Assembly (NCBI GenBank): GCA_044227325.1
Contig: JBGAFI010000001.1
Span: forward strand, 1-64,000
Length of the DNA: 64,000 nucleotides
From: PFJX01 sp044227325
GTDB lineage: Bacteria; Pseudomonadota; Gammaproteobacteria; Burkholderiales; Thiobacillaceae
Reading direction: 5' to 3'
The notes beneath the pieces were generated by a model. It was not told the origin of the DNA. It made no database searches and saw only the letters and a list, made by a program, of their open reading frames with translations. Positions 40,164-48,697 of the stretch are shown here, in pieces; position 1 is the stretch's first letter; the number at the start of each line of letters is the position of its first letter. A program made the translations under genes and the position numbers.

Positions 40164-40700
40164 TCAGCGGTCCGCCAGACTGACGTTCACGTTGACCTTC
40201 ACGCTGCGGCCCGGATCGTAGGGTAGGAAGGTGTTGTACTCGTGTCCCTGGTAGCGGTAGGTCACGTTGTAGCCGGTGAGCTGGCGCGTCCAGTTGTCCA
40301 CCGTGCGGCAGCGCTGTTCATAGCGGGGCTGGCTGGACACACCGCGGTATTCGTGGCCGTCGTTGTCGATGTTGTCGCCGGTGATGGCGCCGGTGGCTGC
40401 ACCCACGGCGGTGGCGACGCTCTTGCCCGTGCCCTTGCCGATGGTGTGGCCCAGCAGCCCGCCGACGATGCCGCCCAGCACAGCGCCGCCGTAGGAACGA
40501 TCGCGGGAGCGGACTTCCTCGTAGCCGGTCTGCTCGGTCCAGCAGTCGCGCTGCGGGTTGTTCACGCTTTCATAGACCGGGGTGCTGGCCACGACCCAGG
40601 CGGTATCCTGGAAGCCGGCGGCGTTGGCGCCGGTGGCGCCGACGGTGCCGAGCAGGACGGTCAGCAGAACGGAAAGGAACAGTTTGTTGTTTGCACGCAT
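40164..40700 (-). CDS. glycine-zipper 2TM-domain envelope protein
   Basis: A 178-residue exported protein. It has a signal peptide (about 1-28, ending ANA-AGF), then a YESVNNPQRDCWTEQTGYEEV segment, a glycine zipper GGAVLGGIVGGLLGHTIGKGTG near residue 70-91, and a C-terminal RYEQRCRTVDNWTRQLTGYNVTYRYQGHEYNTFLPYDPGRSVKVNVNVSL. This layout matches the 17-kDa surface-antigen-like proteins of betaproteobacteria. There is no obvious lipobox cysteine. The start at 40700 has an excellent AAGGAG 11 nt upstream. Function in the envelope is unknown. Confidence 0.88.
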   Translation of the reverse strand: MRANNKLFLSVLLTVLLGTVGATGANAAGFQDTAWVVASTPVYESVNNPQRDCWTEQTGYEEVRSRDRSYGGAVLGGIVGGLLGHTIGKGTGKSVATAVGAATGAITGDNIDNDGHEYRGVSSQPRYEQRCRTVDNWTRQLTGYNVTYRYQGHEYNTFLPYDPGRSVKVNVNVSLADR

Positions 40701-40731
40701 GATGTGGACTCCTTGTCTCTGGATTGAAGGT

Positions 40732-41166
40732 TCAGCGGCGACGGCCGCCGCGATTCTGTCTGGGGTCGAAAAACTCGCCCGGGTCGGAAAAATTGCCGGG
40801 GGGCATGGGGATGGCTTGCGACTCGGTGTTGCCGCGTTCATCGCGGCGGCGCTCGAAACCCACGCCGAAGCCCATGCCGTAGCCGCTCTGGTCGGCGCTA
40901 TCGTTGCGCCGAGGATTCGCTTCGCGTTTGTCGCGCACGCGCTCCTGACGCTCCTGATAATCCCGGCGCATGCGCAAACGTTCTTCCGGACCCGCCTGCT
41001 CCCAACGTTCCCGCATGGCGCGCCGCTCTTCCGGGCTAAACTGCGCCACCATGACCACGGCCGGGCCGAACACGGCGTAGCTTTCATTCGCCAGCGCCGG
41101 GCCGCCGGCCAGGGCCAGGAGCAGGGGAAGCAGCCATTTCGCTCGCGGGGGTTTCGGGAATTTCAT
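40732..41166 (-). CDS. exported Arg/Glu-rich protein of unknown function (DUF3106-like)
   Basis: A 144-residue protein with a signal peptide (about 1-27, ALA-NES). The middle is a charged helix rich in R and E (FSPEERRAMRERWEQAGPEERLRMRRDYQERQERVRDK), resembling the repeats of DUF3106-type and periplasmic adaptor proteins. The C-terminus is glycine-, asparagine- and arginine-rich, ending NRGGRRR. It is 31 bp upstream of the glycine-zipper gene on the same strand, so they may be co-transcribed. The next gene beyond its start, ompR, is divergent. Confidence 0.7.
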   Translation of the reverse strand: MKFPKPPRAKWLLPLLLALAGGPALANESYAVFGPAVVMVAQFSPEERRAMRERWEQAGPEERLRMRRDYQERQERVRDKREANPRRNDSADQSGYGMGFGVGFERRRDERGNTESQAIPMPPGNFSDPGEFFDPRQNRGGRRR

Positions 41167-41206
41167 GCAAATCTCCTTGTCACGCTTCGCATGCTAGGCA
41201 AACGCG

Positions 41207-41253
41207 GTAACACGAGGGTTTCCGCTTCGGATAGATTTGTAACAGAGTGTTAC
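41207..41253 (+). promoter_or_regulatory. GTAACA repeats in the ompR leader, possible autoregulatory sites
   Basis: GTAACA occurs at 41207-41212 and 41239-41244, and the reverse complement TGTTAC at 41248-41253; the last two make the palindrome GTAACA-GAG-TGTTAC. The palindrome ends directly against the ribosome-binding site of ompR. GTAACA half-sites are typical of OmpR-family boxes, so autoregulation is a reasonable inference. Confidence 0.45.
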
Positions 41254-41264
41254 GGAGACAGGCT

Positions 41265-41984
41265 GTGAACGACAATCCCCACGTACTGGTCGTGGACGAC
41301 GACGCGGGTATCCGCGATCTGCTCGCGGACTACCTGGTCAAGCAGGGCCTGACCGTGGCCACCGCCCGGGATGGCAAGGAAATGGACGAGCGGCTGGCCG
41401 GCTTCGATCCGGACATCATCGTCATGGACCTGATGATGCCCGGCGAGGACGGTCTGGCCCTGACGCGCCGGGTCAAGGCGGCGCGGGAGGTGCCTGTGAT
41501 CATGCTGTCCGCCCGCGGCGAGGACATCGACCGCATCGTCGGCCTGGAGGTGGGCGCGGATGATTACCTGGCGAAGCCCTTCAATCCGCGCGAACTGCTC
41601 GCCCGCATCCGCGCGGTGCTGCGGCGCGGCAGCGCGACCGCGAAGGCGGACCAGGAGGGCGGCGAGGTCGTCCGCTTCGGCCCCTTCGTGTTGGATCTCG
41701 CGGCCCAGGGGTTGTCCCGGGAAGGCCAGGACATCCCCCTCACCCAGGCGGAATTCACCCTGCTCAAGCTGTTCGTCGAGCACCCCGGCCGCGCCCTGTC
41801 CCGAGACCAGATCATGGACTGGCTCAAGGGCTACGAGCGGGATCCCTTCGATCGTTCCATCGACGTGCGCGTGACCCGGCTGCGCAAGAAGCTGGAGGAC
41901 GACCCGGCCAGTCCGGTATACATCAAGACCGTGTGGGGCCAGGGCTACCTGTTCTCGCCCAAGGGCAAGAGCCCCTCTCAATAG
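41265..41984 (+). CDS. ompR: OmpR-family response regulator
   Basis: A 239-residue regulator. The receiver domain (about 5-118) has the acidic pair in HVLVVDDDAGIRDLL, the phosphorylation site Asp55 in DIIVMDLMMPGEDGL, and the lysine in DDYLAKPFNPRELLARIRAVLRRG. The C-terminal winged helix has DIPLTQAEFTLLKLFVEHPGRALSRDQIMDWLKG and IDVRVTRLRKKLEDDP. FNPRELLARIRAVLRR is typical of true OmpR. The GTG at 41265 is used because GGAG lies 8 nt upstream. The cognate kinase gene follows at 121 bp. Confidence 0.92.
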   Translation: MNDNPHVLVVDDDAGIRDLLADYLVKQGLTVATARDGKEMDERLAGFDPDIIVMDLMMPGEDGLALTRRVKAAREVPVIMLSARGEDIDRIVGLEVGADDYLAKPFNPRELLARIRAVLRRGSATAKADQEGGEVVRFGPFVLDLAAQGLSREGQDIPLTQAEFTLLKLFVEHPGRALSRDQIMDWLKGYERDPFDRSIDVRVTRLRKKLEDDPASPVYIKTVWGQGYLFSPKGKSPSQ

Positions 41985-42113
41985 GCATCATGCCCCGCGT
42001 TGAGACCAGGATCGGCGTCCGCCGCGTTGCGGCTTGCTCGTTTGGAACGGCCAAACTGCATCCCCCGTTCCTTGCGCCGCATCCCGCGGGCAACCGGCGC
42101 GCGGCATGATGCC
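41984..42113 (+). repeat. 16-bp inverted repeat covering the kinase start codon
   Basis: GGCATCATGCCCCGCG (41984-41999) and CGCGCGGCATGATGCC (42098-42113) are reverse complements at 15 of 16 positions. The left arm begins at the last base of the ompR stop; the right arm contains the ATG of the histidine kinase (42106). In mRNA the two would form a long-range stem hiding the start codon. Whether this controls translation is inference. Confidence 0.55.
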
Positions 42114-43431
42114 CACTGGGAAAGGCGCCAGGCGATCGAGGCTGTTGCCGGAGACACTGTTCGGCCGCACCGCCGCGGCCCTGCTCGCGGCGTTCCTGGT
42201 GTTCGAGGCGGTGGCCTTCGCGGTGGTGTGGAGCATGGTGATCGAGCCGCTGGCCGAGCGTTCCGCCGACGATCTGGCCGCGAAGATCATGCTGGCCGCC
42301 CAGACCTGGGTGGAACTGCCGCCCGCGACCCGGGCGGATTTCGAGATGGAACTCGCCTTCCGCCACGACCTGGAACTGGGCGAATCCAAGGGCCGCCTGA
42401 CCGCGTCCGCGGATTCCGGCTACTTCGGCCGTTTGATCGAGGCGGCCCTGAGCAAGCGCGCGAAACAGACCATCGACCTGAAGCGTGGACCTGACCCGGG
42501 CTGGGATTGGCTGGAAATCCAGGTGTCCGACAAGCTGCTGCGGGTCGGCTACGACCGCGAGCGCTATGCCCTGGAGGCGCCCCTGGCGGCCATGGGCGTG
42601 TTCCTTCTGGGGGCCGCGTTGACCGTGTTCACCGCCCTGTTCATGGCGCGCCAGTCCAGCCGGCGCCTGCGCGGGCTCGCCGAGAAGGCGCGGGAGGTGG
42701 GCCAGGGGCGCGATCCGGAACGTCTGCCGGAAACCGGCCCGCTGGAAATCCGCGAGCTGACCGCGGCCTTCAACCTCATGGCGGAGGAAGTCCACAGCCT
42801 GCTGGAGAACCGCACCGTCCTGCTCTCCGGCATCTCCCACGACCTGCGCACCCCCATCACGCGGCTCAAATTGGCCCTGTCCATGCTGGACGACGCGGAC
42901 CCGTCCATGGTCGCGCGCATGGAGGGCGATCTGGACGAGATGAACCGGCTCATCAGCGACATGCTGGCCTTTGCCCGCGCGTTGAAAATGGACGATCTGG
43001 TCGAATGCGATCTGACCCGGGTGCTGGACGAGCTCGCCGCCCAGTCCTCCCGACTGGGGCCGGTGGAGTGGCGGGCGGGACCGCCCTGTCCCGCCCGCGT
43101 CGGCGATGCCGCGCTGCGGCGCGTATTGGGCAATCTGTTGGAAAACGCGCGCCGATACGGCGGCAACGAGGCGGTGGCTTTGACACTGGCGCGCGGCGCG
43201 AAGGAAATACGGATCGGGGTGATGGATCGGGGGCCGGGGATTCCGGCCGATCAGCGGGAGGCGGTGTTCCGCCCCTTCTATCGTCTGGAAGGATCCCGCA
43301 GCAAGGAGGCGGGCGGGAGCGGTCTGGGGCTGGCCATCGTGCGCCAGCTGGTGGACGCCTACGGCTGGCGCATCGAACTGGGCGACCGGGAAGGTGGCGG
43401 CTTGGTGGCCGAACTGATTATTCCGGCCTGA
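42106..43431 (+). CDS. EnvZ-like sensor histidine kinase
   Basis: A 441-residue inner-membrane kinase. A first helix (about 20-42) and a second (about 160-182) flank a periplasmic domain of about 115 residues. A HAMP segment follows (ARQSSRRLRGLAEKAREVGQG). The DHp domain has the phospho-acceptor His245 in LLSGISHDLRTPITRLKLALSML, and the ATPase domain has RRVLGNLLENARRYGG (N box), VMDRGPGIPADQREAVFRPFYRLEGSR (G1/F) and GGSGLGLAIVRQLVDAYG (G2). It should phosphorylate the upstream OmpR. The ATG at 42106 lacks a clear ribosome-binding site and lies inside an inverted repeat. Confidence 0.92.
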   Translation: MMPTGKGARRSRLLPETLFGRTAAALLAAFLVFEAVAFAVVWSMVIEPLAERSADDLAAKIMLAAQTWVELPPATRADFEMELAFRHDLELGESKGRLTASADSGYFGRLIEAALSKRAKQTIDLKRGPDPGWDWLEIQVSDKLLRVGYDRERYALEAPLAAMGVFLLGAALTVFTALFMARQSSRRLRGLAEKAREVGQGRDPERLPETGPLEIRELTAAFNLMAEEVHSLLENRTVLLSGISHDLRTPITRLKLALSMLDDADPSMVARMEGDLDEMNRLISDMLAFARALKMDDLVECDLTRVLDELAAQSSRLGPVEWRAGPPCPARVGDAALRRVLGNLLENARRYGGNEAVALTLARGAKEIRIGVMDRGPGIPADQREAVFRPFYRLEGSRSKEAGGSGLGLAIVRQLVDAYGWRIELGDREGGGLVAELIIPA

Positions 43432-43587
43432 TTACTTGACGTGGTACTTGAACACCATCACTTCCATTTTCAGGAAGGACATGCTGGTGATGGACAGGCG
43501 GCGGGTCTGCGTGCGGATCACCCGGGAAGCGTTGTCCGCGGCGCGCCGGACGCGGATCGTGAGGCTGGGTGTCAGAGTGAATGTCAT
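43432..43587 (-). CDS. small basic protein, 51 residues, unknown
   Basis: A short frame with a textbook ribosome-binding site (GGAGG 6 nt before the ATG at 43587). The product MTFTLTPSLTIRVRRAADN..MEVMVFKYHVK has about ten basic residues, no cysteine and a beta-prone pattern. It converges with the kinase gene: their stop codons are adjacent. A longer frame upstream lacks a good start signal. No domain is recognised; I rate it a genuine small gene mainly because of its translation signal. Confidence 0.5.
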   Translation of the reverse strand: MTFTLTPSLTIRVRRAADNASRVIRTQTRRLSITSMSFLKMEVMVFKYHVK

Positions 43588-43802
43588 GGTGTCCTCCGTA
43601 ATGTCCGCCATGACTTTGCAAGCCTCGTGCCGGATAGCGGACGCGCGGAAGTCCTTGATTGCAAGGTGTTCGGCGAATCCCGCCCGACGCGATTGGCGAA
43701 ACGCCGTGCACACCGTCAAATTTCCGACACCCGGGGGCATGGCGCGCTTCGATTCCCGGCGTAGAGGTTAGAATTCCACCCCTTTTCCGTGACAACACCA
43801 CC

Positions 43803-44720
43803 ATGCCCGCATTCCAGGACATCATCCTCACCCTCCAGCGCTTCTGGGGGGAACAGGGCTGCACCCTGCTGCAACCTTACGATCTCGAGGTCGGCGCCGG
43901 CACCAGCCACACCGCCACCTTCCTGCGCTCCCTCGGCCCCGAGCCCTGGAAGGCCGCCTACGTGCAACCCAGCCGCCGGCCCAAGGACGGCCGCTACGGC
44001 GAGAACCCCAACCGCGGTCAGCACTATTACCAGTTCCAGGTGGTGCTGAAGCCGGCGCCGGAGAACATCCTGGACCTCTACCTCGGCTCCCTGGAGGCCC
44101 TGGGCTTCGACCTGAAGAAGAACGACATCCGCTTCGTCGAGGACGACTGGGAGAATCCCACCCTGGGTGCCTGGGGCCTTGGCTGGGAAGTCTGGCTGAA
44201 CGGCATGGAAGTGACCCAGTTCACCTACTTCCAGCAGGTGGGCGGCATCAACTGCAAACCCATCACCGGCGAGATCACCTATGGCCTGGAACGCCTGGCC
44301 ATGTATCTGCAGGGGGTGGAAAACATGTTCGACCTGGAATATGCGCCCGGTGTCAGCTACGGCGACGTGTTCCACCAGAACGAGGTGGAACAGTCGGCCT
44401 ACAACTTCGAGCACAGCGACGTGGAATTCCTGCTCACCGCCTTCAACGCCCATGAAAAGCAGGCGAAGCACCTGATGGATGAAAAGCTGGCCCTGCCCGG
44501 CTACGAACAGGTGCTGAAAGCCGCCCACACCTTCAACCTGCTGGATGCCCGGGGGGCCATCTCGGTCACCGAGCGGGCCGCCTACATCGGCCGCATCCGC
44601 AACCTGGCCCGCAGCGTCGCGCAAAGCTATCTGGAATCCCGCGCCCGCCTGGGCTTCCCCATGGCGCCGAAAGCCTGGGCCGAGGAAGTGCTGGCCCAGA
44701 TCGAGAAGAAGGCGGCGTGA
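43803..44720 (+). CDS. glyQ: glycine--tRNA ligase alpha subunit
   Basis: A 305-residue subunit of the tetrameric bacterial glycyl-tRNA synthetase. The sequence TFQ-type start FQDIILTLQRFWGEQGCTLLQPYDLEVGAGTSHTATFLR, then YVQPSRRPKDGRYGENPNRGQHYYQFQVVLKP and TYGLERLAMYLQGVENMFDLEY, matches GlyQ throughout. It carries the class II catalytic core for glycine activation. glyS begins 2 nt after its stop, so the subunits are made together. About 215 bp upstream separate it from the small convergent gene; no T-box is recognised there. Confidence 0.97.
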   Translation: MPAFQDIILTLQRFWGEQGCTLLQPYDLEVGAGTSHTATFLRSLGPEPWKAAYVQPSRRPKDGRYGENPNRGQHYYQFQVVLKPAPENILDLYLGSLEALGFDLKKNDIRFVEDDWENPTLGAWGLGWEVWLNGMEVTQFTYFQQVGGINCKPITGEITYGLERLAMYLQGVENMFDLEYAPGVSYGDVFHQNEVEQSAYNFEHSDVEFLLTAFNAHEKQAKHLMDEKLALPGYEQVLKAAHTFNLLDARGAISVTERAAYIGRIRNLARSVAQSYLESRARLGFPMAPKAWAEEVLAQIEKKAA

Positions 44721-44722
44721 AC

Positions 44723-46861
44723 ATGAGCAGCAAGAATCTACTGGTCGAACTGTTCGTCGAGGAACTGCCGCCCAAGGCGCTGAAGAAGCTGGGTGAGGCG
44801 TTCTCCGCCACCCTGTTCGAATCCCTCAAGGCCCAGGGACTGGCGGCCGCCGATGCGGCGGTGACGCCCTTCGCCTCGCCGCGCCGTCTCGCGGCCCACA
44901 TCGTCGCCGTGGCGTGGCGGGCCGCCGACAAGCCCGTGACCCAGAAGCTGATGCCGGCCAATGTGGCGCTTACCGCGGACGGTCAGGCCACCCCCGCCCT
45001 GCTCAAGAAACTGGGCGCGATGGGGCTGGATGCCTCGGTGTTGCCGCGGTTGAAGCGCGCGCCGGACGGCAAGGCGGAAGCCCTGTTCTTCGATACCGTG
45101 GTGCCGGGCGTGGATCTGGCCAGCGGCCTTCAGAAGGCCTTGGACGAGACCCTGGCCAAGCTGCCCATCCCCAAGGTCATGACCTACCAGTTGGCCGACG
45201 GCTGGAGCTCGGTGAATTTCGTGCGCCCCGCCCACGGGCTGGTGGCGCTGCATGGCGACGAGGTGGTGCCGGTTTCCGTGCTGGGGTTGCAGGCGGGCCG
45301 GGAGACCCAGGGCCATCGCTTCGAGGCCGCTTGCCATCCCGTCTGCCTCAGGGGCGCCGACAGCTACGCAGACCAGATGGAAACTGAAGGCGCCGTGATT
45401 CCCGGCTTTGAAAAACGCCGCGCGGAGATCGCGCGCCAACTGGCCGTTGCCGCCGAGAAAGTGGGCGGTGGCGTTCTACCCATCGAGGACGCGGCCCTGC
45501 TGGACGAGGTCACCGCCCTGGTGGAGCGGCCCAACGTGCTGGCCTGCCAGTTCGAGCCGGAGTTCCTGGCCGTGCCCCAGGAATGCCTGATCCTGACCAT
45601 GAAGGCGAACCAGAAGTACTTCCCCCTGCTGGATGCCTCGGGCCGCCTCACCAACCAATTCCTCATCGTCTCCAACATCCGTCCGGACGACCCGTCGGCA
45701 GTCATCGGCGGCAACGAGCGGGTGGTGCGGCCGCGCCTCGCGGATGCCAAGTTCTTCTTCGACCAGGACCGCAAGAAGACCCTGGAATCCCGCGTGCTGG
45801 ACCTGGCCAAGGTGGTTTACCACAACAAACTGGGCAGCCAGGGCGAGCGAGTGCAACGGGTATGCGCCATCGCCAAGACCATCGGCGCGGCCTTGGGCGG
45901 CGAGGTCCTGGCGATGCAGGCGGAACAGGCCGCCCTGCTGGCCAAGGCGGACCTGCTCACCGACATGGTGGGGGAGTTCCCGGACCTGCAAGGCATCATG
46001 GGCCGTTATTACGCCCTGCACGACGGCCTGCCACAGGCTATCGCCGACGCCATTGAGGATCACTACAAACCCCGTTTTGCCGGCGACACTTTGCCGCGCA
46101 ACGCTGTGGGCTTGGCCGTGGCCCTTGCGGACAAACTGGAGACCCTGGTGGGTATGTTCGGCATCGGCCAAGTGCCAACTGGCGACAAAGACCCTTTTGC
46201 ACTACGCAGACATGCGTTGGGTATTGTCCGAATGTTGGTTGAGGCCGAATTACCTCTTTCTCAACGCTGGCTACTCGAAACTGTGGCAGTTGGAGCATTT
46301 AGCGAAGGATTGATTCAGAAGCAACTTCCGCATGAGGGACTACCTGTTTGGAAGCTTGTTGATATCTACATAAATGAGCGGTCTGTTGGTTACTGGAAGG
46401 AACAAGGCTTTTCAGAACAAATGATTGATGCGGTTCTAGAGGTTACTGATCTACCACTTGAGCATAAGCGCCGCCTCGCCGCCGTGCGCGCCTTCGCCGC
46501 GCTGCCGGAGGCCGCCAGTCTGGCCGCCGCCAACAAGCGGGTGGGCAACATCCTCAAGAAGGCCGAGGGTGAGATTCAGGCCAGCGTGGACGCCGCGCTG
46601 TTCCAGGAAGTCGCCGAGCGTGCCCTCCATGACGCATTGGCCGAGGTGGAACCCATCGCCGACGCCGCCTTCGCTGCGGGCGACTACACCGCCTCCCTCC
46701 AGGCCCTGGCCGCCCTCAAGGCGCCGGTGGACACCTTTTTCGACCAGGTCATGGTGAACGCGGACGACCTGGCGGTGCGCGCCAACCGGCTGGGCCTGCT
46801 GGCGCGTCTGCGCCAGGCCATGAACCGGGTCGCGGACCTGGCTCAGTTGTCCGGCAAATAA
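44723..46861 (+). CDS. glyS: glycine--tRNA ligase beta subunit
   Basis: A 712-residue subunit needed for tRNA binding by GlyRS. Family segments are LLVELFVEELPPKALKKLGEAF, IPKVMTYQLADGWSSVNFVRPAHGLVALHGDEVVP, TMKANQKYFPLLD, FFFDQDRKKTLESRV, KADLLTDMVGEFPDLQGIMGRYYALHDG and AAANKRVGNILKKAEGE. The ATG at 44723 follows the glyQ stop by 2 nt. The gene is GC-rich except from about 46180 to 46465, where codons ending in A or T dominate (residues about 487-580). The reading frame stays intact and the family motifs resume afterwards, so the protein is probably functional. Confidence 0.96.
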   Translation: MSSKNLLVELFVEELPPKALKKLGEAFSATLFESLKAQGLAAADAAVTPFASPRRLAAHIVAVAWRAADKPVTQKLMPANVALTADGQATPALLKKLGAMGLDASVLPRLKRAPDGKAEALFFDTVVPGVDLASGLQKALDETLAKLPIPKVMTYQLADGWSSVNFVRPAHGLVALHGDEVVPVSVLGLQAGRETQGHRFEAACHPVCLRGADSYADQMETEGAVIPGFEKRRAEIARQLAVAAEKVGGGVLPIEDAALLDEVTALVERPNVLACQFEPEFLAVPQECLILTMKANQKYFPLLDASGRLTNQFLIVSNIRPDDPSAVIGGNERVVRPRLADAKFFFDQDRKKTLESRVLDLAKVVYHNKLGSQGERVQRVCAIAKTIGAALGGEVLAMQAEQAALLAKADLLTDMVGEFPDLQGIMGRYYALHDGLPQAIADAIEDHYKPRFAGDTLPRNAVGLAVALADKLETLVGMFGIGQVPTGDKDPFALRRHALGIVRMLVEAELPLSQRWLLETVAVGAFSEGLIQKQLPHEGLPVWKLVDIYINERSVGYWKEQGFSEQMIDAVLEVTDLPLEHKRRLAAVRAFAALPEAASLAAANKRVGNILKKAEGEIQASVDAALFQEVAERALHDALAEVEPIADAAFAAGDYTASLQALAALKAPVDTFFDQVMVNADDLAVRANRLGLLARLRQAMNRVADLAQLSGK
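46180..46465 (+). other. low-GC patch inside glyS
   Basis: Within the GC-rich glyS gene about 285 bp change abruptly to AT-rich codon use (CTA, TTA, AAT, ATA, GTT, TCT codons appear that are rare in the surrounding genes). Both borders are sharp, at about 46180 and 46465. The frame is preserved. This looks like a homologous-recombination patch or a foreign segment. Confidence 0.7.
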
Positions 46862-46883
46862 GCGGCCGAGCGGAGCGGGAAGC

Positions 46884-48146
46884 ATGGAGGACAACACCGA
46901 CTATCGCATTTCCCGGTTCACCGCCGAATTCGCCCATCCGGTGGTGGAACAGGGTTTCCGCGAGGCCAGCCATCTCGCGCGGGTGCGCGAGACCCGCATC
47001 GCCATCACCATCGCAGCCTTGTTCTACCTCGCCTTCGCGATCACCGACTATCTCGCGGTGGGGGAGGGGGAGCAATACCACCTGATCTTCCTGACCCGCC
47101 TGGGCATCTGTGGCATGGGCATCGCCATCGCGATCAGCGCCGGCCGCTTCTGGCGCGCCCTGATGGACGGCGTCACGCCCACACTGGTGGAGAGCATGGC
47201 GCTGGTCGGCTTCCTGTCCATCACCCTGCTGCGGCCCTACGAATCCGGCTGGCACGGCATGAGCCTGATGGTCATGTTGCTGGGGGTGTACGTGTTCATT
47301 CCCAACCGCTTCCTGCCGGCGACGGCGGTGGCGGTGTTTTCGACCCTGGGCTTCATCTGGCTGCTGATCAACCATTTCCAGCCACCCGCCAACTACATCC
47401 TGACCCTGTCGCTGCTGCTGGTGGCCATCAACCTGTTCGGCATCCTCAGCGCCCACCGCGTCAGCCGCTTGACCCGGGAGGAATACCGGGACGCGAACGT
47501 GCTGCGCCTGGCCAACGAGCACCTGTCCCGGGAGATCGAGGCGCGCCAGCGCCTGGAGGCCGAGTTGCGGGAACTGGCGCACCGGGACCATCTGACCGGC
47601 ATATCCAACCGGCGCCATTTCTTCGATATGGCGGAGCACAGTTTCGCGCGGGCGCGCGCCGCCGACATTCCCATGTCCCTGCTGATCGTCGACATCGATT
47701 ATTTCAAGCAGATCAACGACACCTACGGCCACATGCACGGCGACGAAGTGCTCAAGGTGCTGGTCGATGTCTGCCGGTCCGCCCTGGGCGAAGTGGAAAT
47801 GCTGGCCCGCCTCGGCGGCGAGGAATTCGTCGTGCTGCTGCCGAATTCCGATCTCGCGGCCGCCTCGGAATTGGCCGAGCGCCTGCGCGCCCATGTCCAG
47901 AACACGCCGGTGCGCCTGCGCGACGCGACGCTGTACTTCACCATCAGCCTGGGCGTGGCCCAGTGGCAGCCGGGCGAAACCCTGCCCGTGCTCATGCGCC
48001 GCGCCGACGAGGCCCTGTACGCGGCCAAATACAACGGCCGCAACCGCTGCGAACTGGCGGACGAACAGGCGCGCTGGGGCACGCTTGAGTCGCGCCGGCC
48101 GGCGGACGAGAATAGCCTTCCCGACCCGATTCCAGGGCAGACATGA
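46884..48146 (+). CDS. membrane diguanylate cyclase (GGDEF)
   Basis: A 420-residue inner-membrane enzyme. Five or six helices occupy about residues 35-195 (no periplasmic sensor domain of size). A coiled linker (LANEHLSREIEARQRLEAELRELAHRD) leads to the GGDEF domain with HLTGISNRRHFF, MSLLIVDIDYFKQINDTYGHMHGDE and the active-site GGEEF at residue 311-315. The RxxD product-inhibition site is not present (G..E at those positions), so product feedback may be absent. It makes c-di-GMP. Its stop overlaps the gmhB start by 4 nt (ATGA). It lies 22 bp after glyS. Confidence 0.92.
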   Translation: MEDNTDYRISRFTAEFAHPVVEQGFREASHLARVRETRIAITIAALFYLAFAITDYLAVGEGEQYHLIFLTRLGICGMGIAIAISAGRFWRALMDGVTPTLVESMALVGFLSITLLRPYESGWHGMSLMVMLLGVYVFIPNRFLPATAVAVFSTLGFIWLLINHFQPPANYILTLSLLLVAINLFGILSAHRVSRLTREEYRDANVLRLANEHLSREIEARQRLEAELRELAHRDHLTGISNRRHFFDMAEHSFARARAADIPMSLLIVDIDYFKQINDTYGHMHGDEVLKVLVDVCRSALGEVEMLARLGGEEFVVLLPNSDLAAASELAERLRAHVQNTPVRLRDATLYFTISLGVAQWQPGETLPVLMRRADEALYAAKYNGRNRCELADEQARWGTLESRRPADENSLPDPIPGQT

Positions 48147-48685
48147 AGCTCGTCATCCTCGACCGCGACGGCGTCATCAACTACGACTCCGACCAGTACA
48201 TCAAAAGCCCCATGGAATGGAATCCCATCCCGGGCAGCCTGGAGGCCATCGCCAGCCTCAACCAGGCCGGTTTCCGGGTGGTCCTGGCTTCCAACCAGTC
48301 CGGCATCGGCCGCGGCCTGTTCGACATGTCCACCCTCAACGCCATCCACGCCAAGATGCACAAGCTCACGGCCCAGGCCGGCGGCCGCATCGACGCGGTG
48401 TTCTTCTGTCCGCACCCGGCGGACTCCCGTTGCCAGTGCCGCAAGCCGAAACCCGGCCTGTTGCTGGAGATCGCCGCGCGCCTGCATGTGGACCTGGCCG
48501 GCGTGCCCTTCGTGGGCGATGCCCTGCGCGACGTGCAGGCCGCCCTCAGTGTCGGCGCCAGGCCCATGCTGGTGAAGACGGGCAAGGGCGTGCGCACCGT
48601 CGAGGCGGGCGAGTTGCCGAAAGATGTGCCGATCTACGAGGATCTGAAGGAAGCCGCGAACATCATCATTTCCGAATCGGATTGA
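48143..48685 (+). CDS. gmhB: D-glycero-beta-D-manno-heptose-1,7-bisphosphate 7-phosphatase
   Basis: A 180-residue HAD-family phosphatase of LPS heptose synthesis. The nucleophile motif is VILDRDGVINYDSD, motif II is ASNQSGIGRGLF, a zinc loop CPHPADSRCQCRKPKPG carries the C-x-H...C-x-C ligands, and VGDALRDVQAALSVGA holds the last acidic residues. It removes the 7-phosphate before ADP-heptose formation. It is translationally coupled to the cyclase upstream and followed at 12 bp by plsC, an arrangement seen in many betaproteobacteria (glyQS-gmhB-plsC). Confidence 0.94.
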   Translation: MKLVILDRDGVINYDSDQYIKSPMEWNPIPGSLEAIASLNQAGFRVVLASNQSGIGRGLFDMSTLNAIHAKMHKLTAQAGGRIDAVFFCPHPADSRCQCRKPKPGLLLEIAARLHVDLAGVPFVGDALRDVQAALSVGARPMLVKTGKGVRTVEAGELPKDVPIYEDLKEAANIIISESD

Positions 48686-48697
48686 GTTTCCCGCCTC

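Noticed and set aside
43588..43802. Possible T-box or other riboswitch ahead of glyQ
   Set aside because: No T-box sequence, specifier loop or terminator/antiterminator pair was seen, and T-boxes are not expected in betaproteobacteria.
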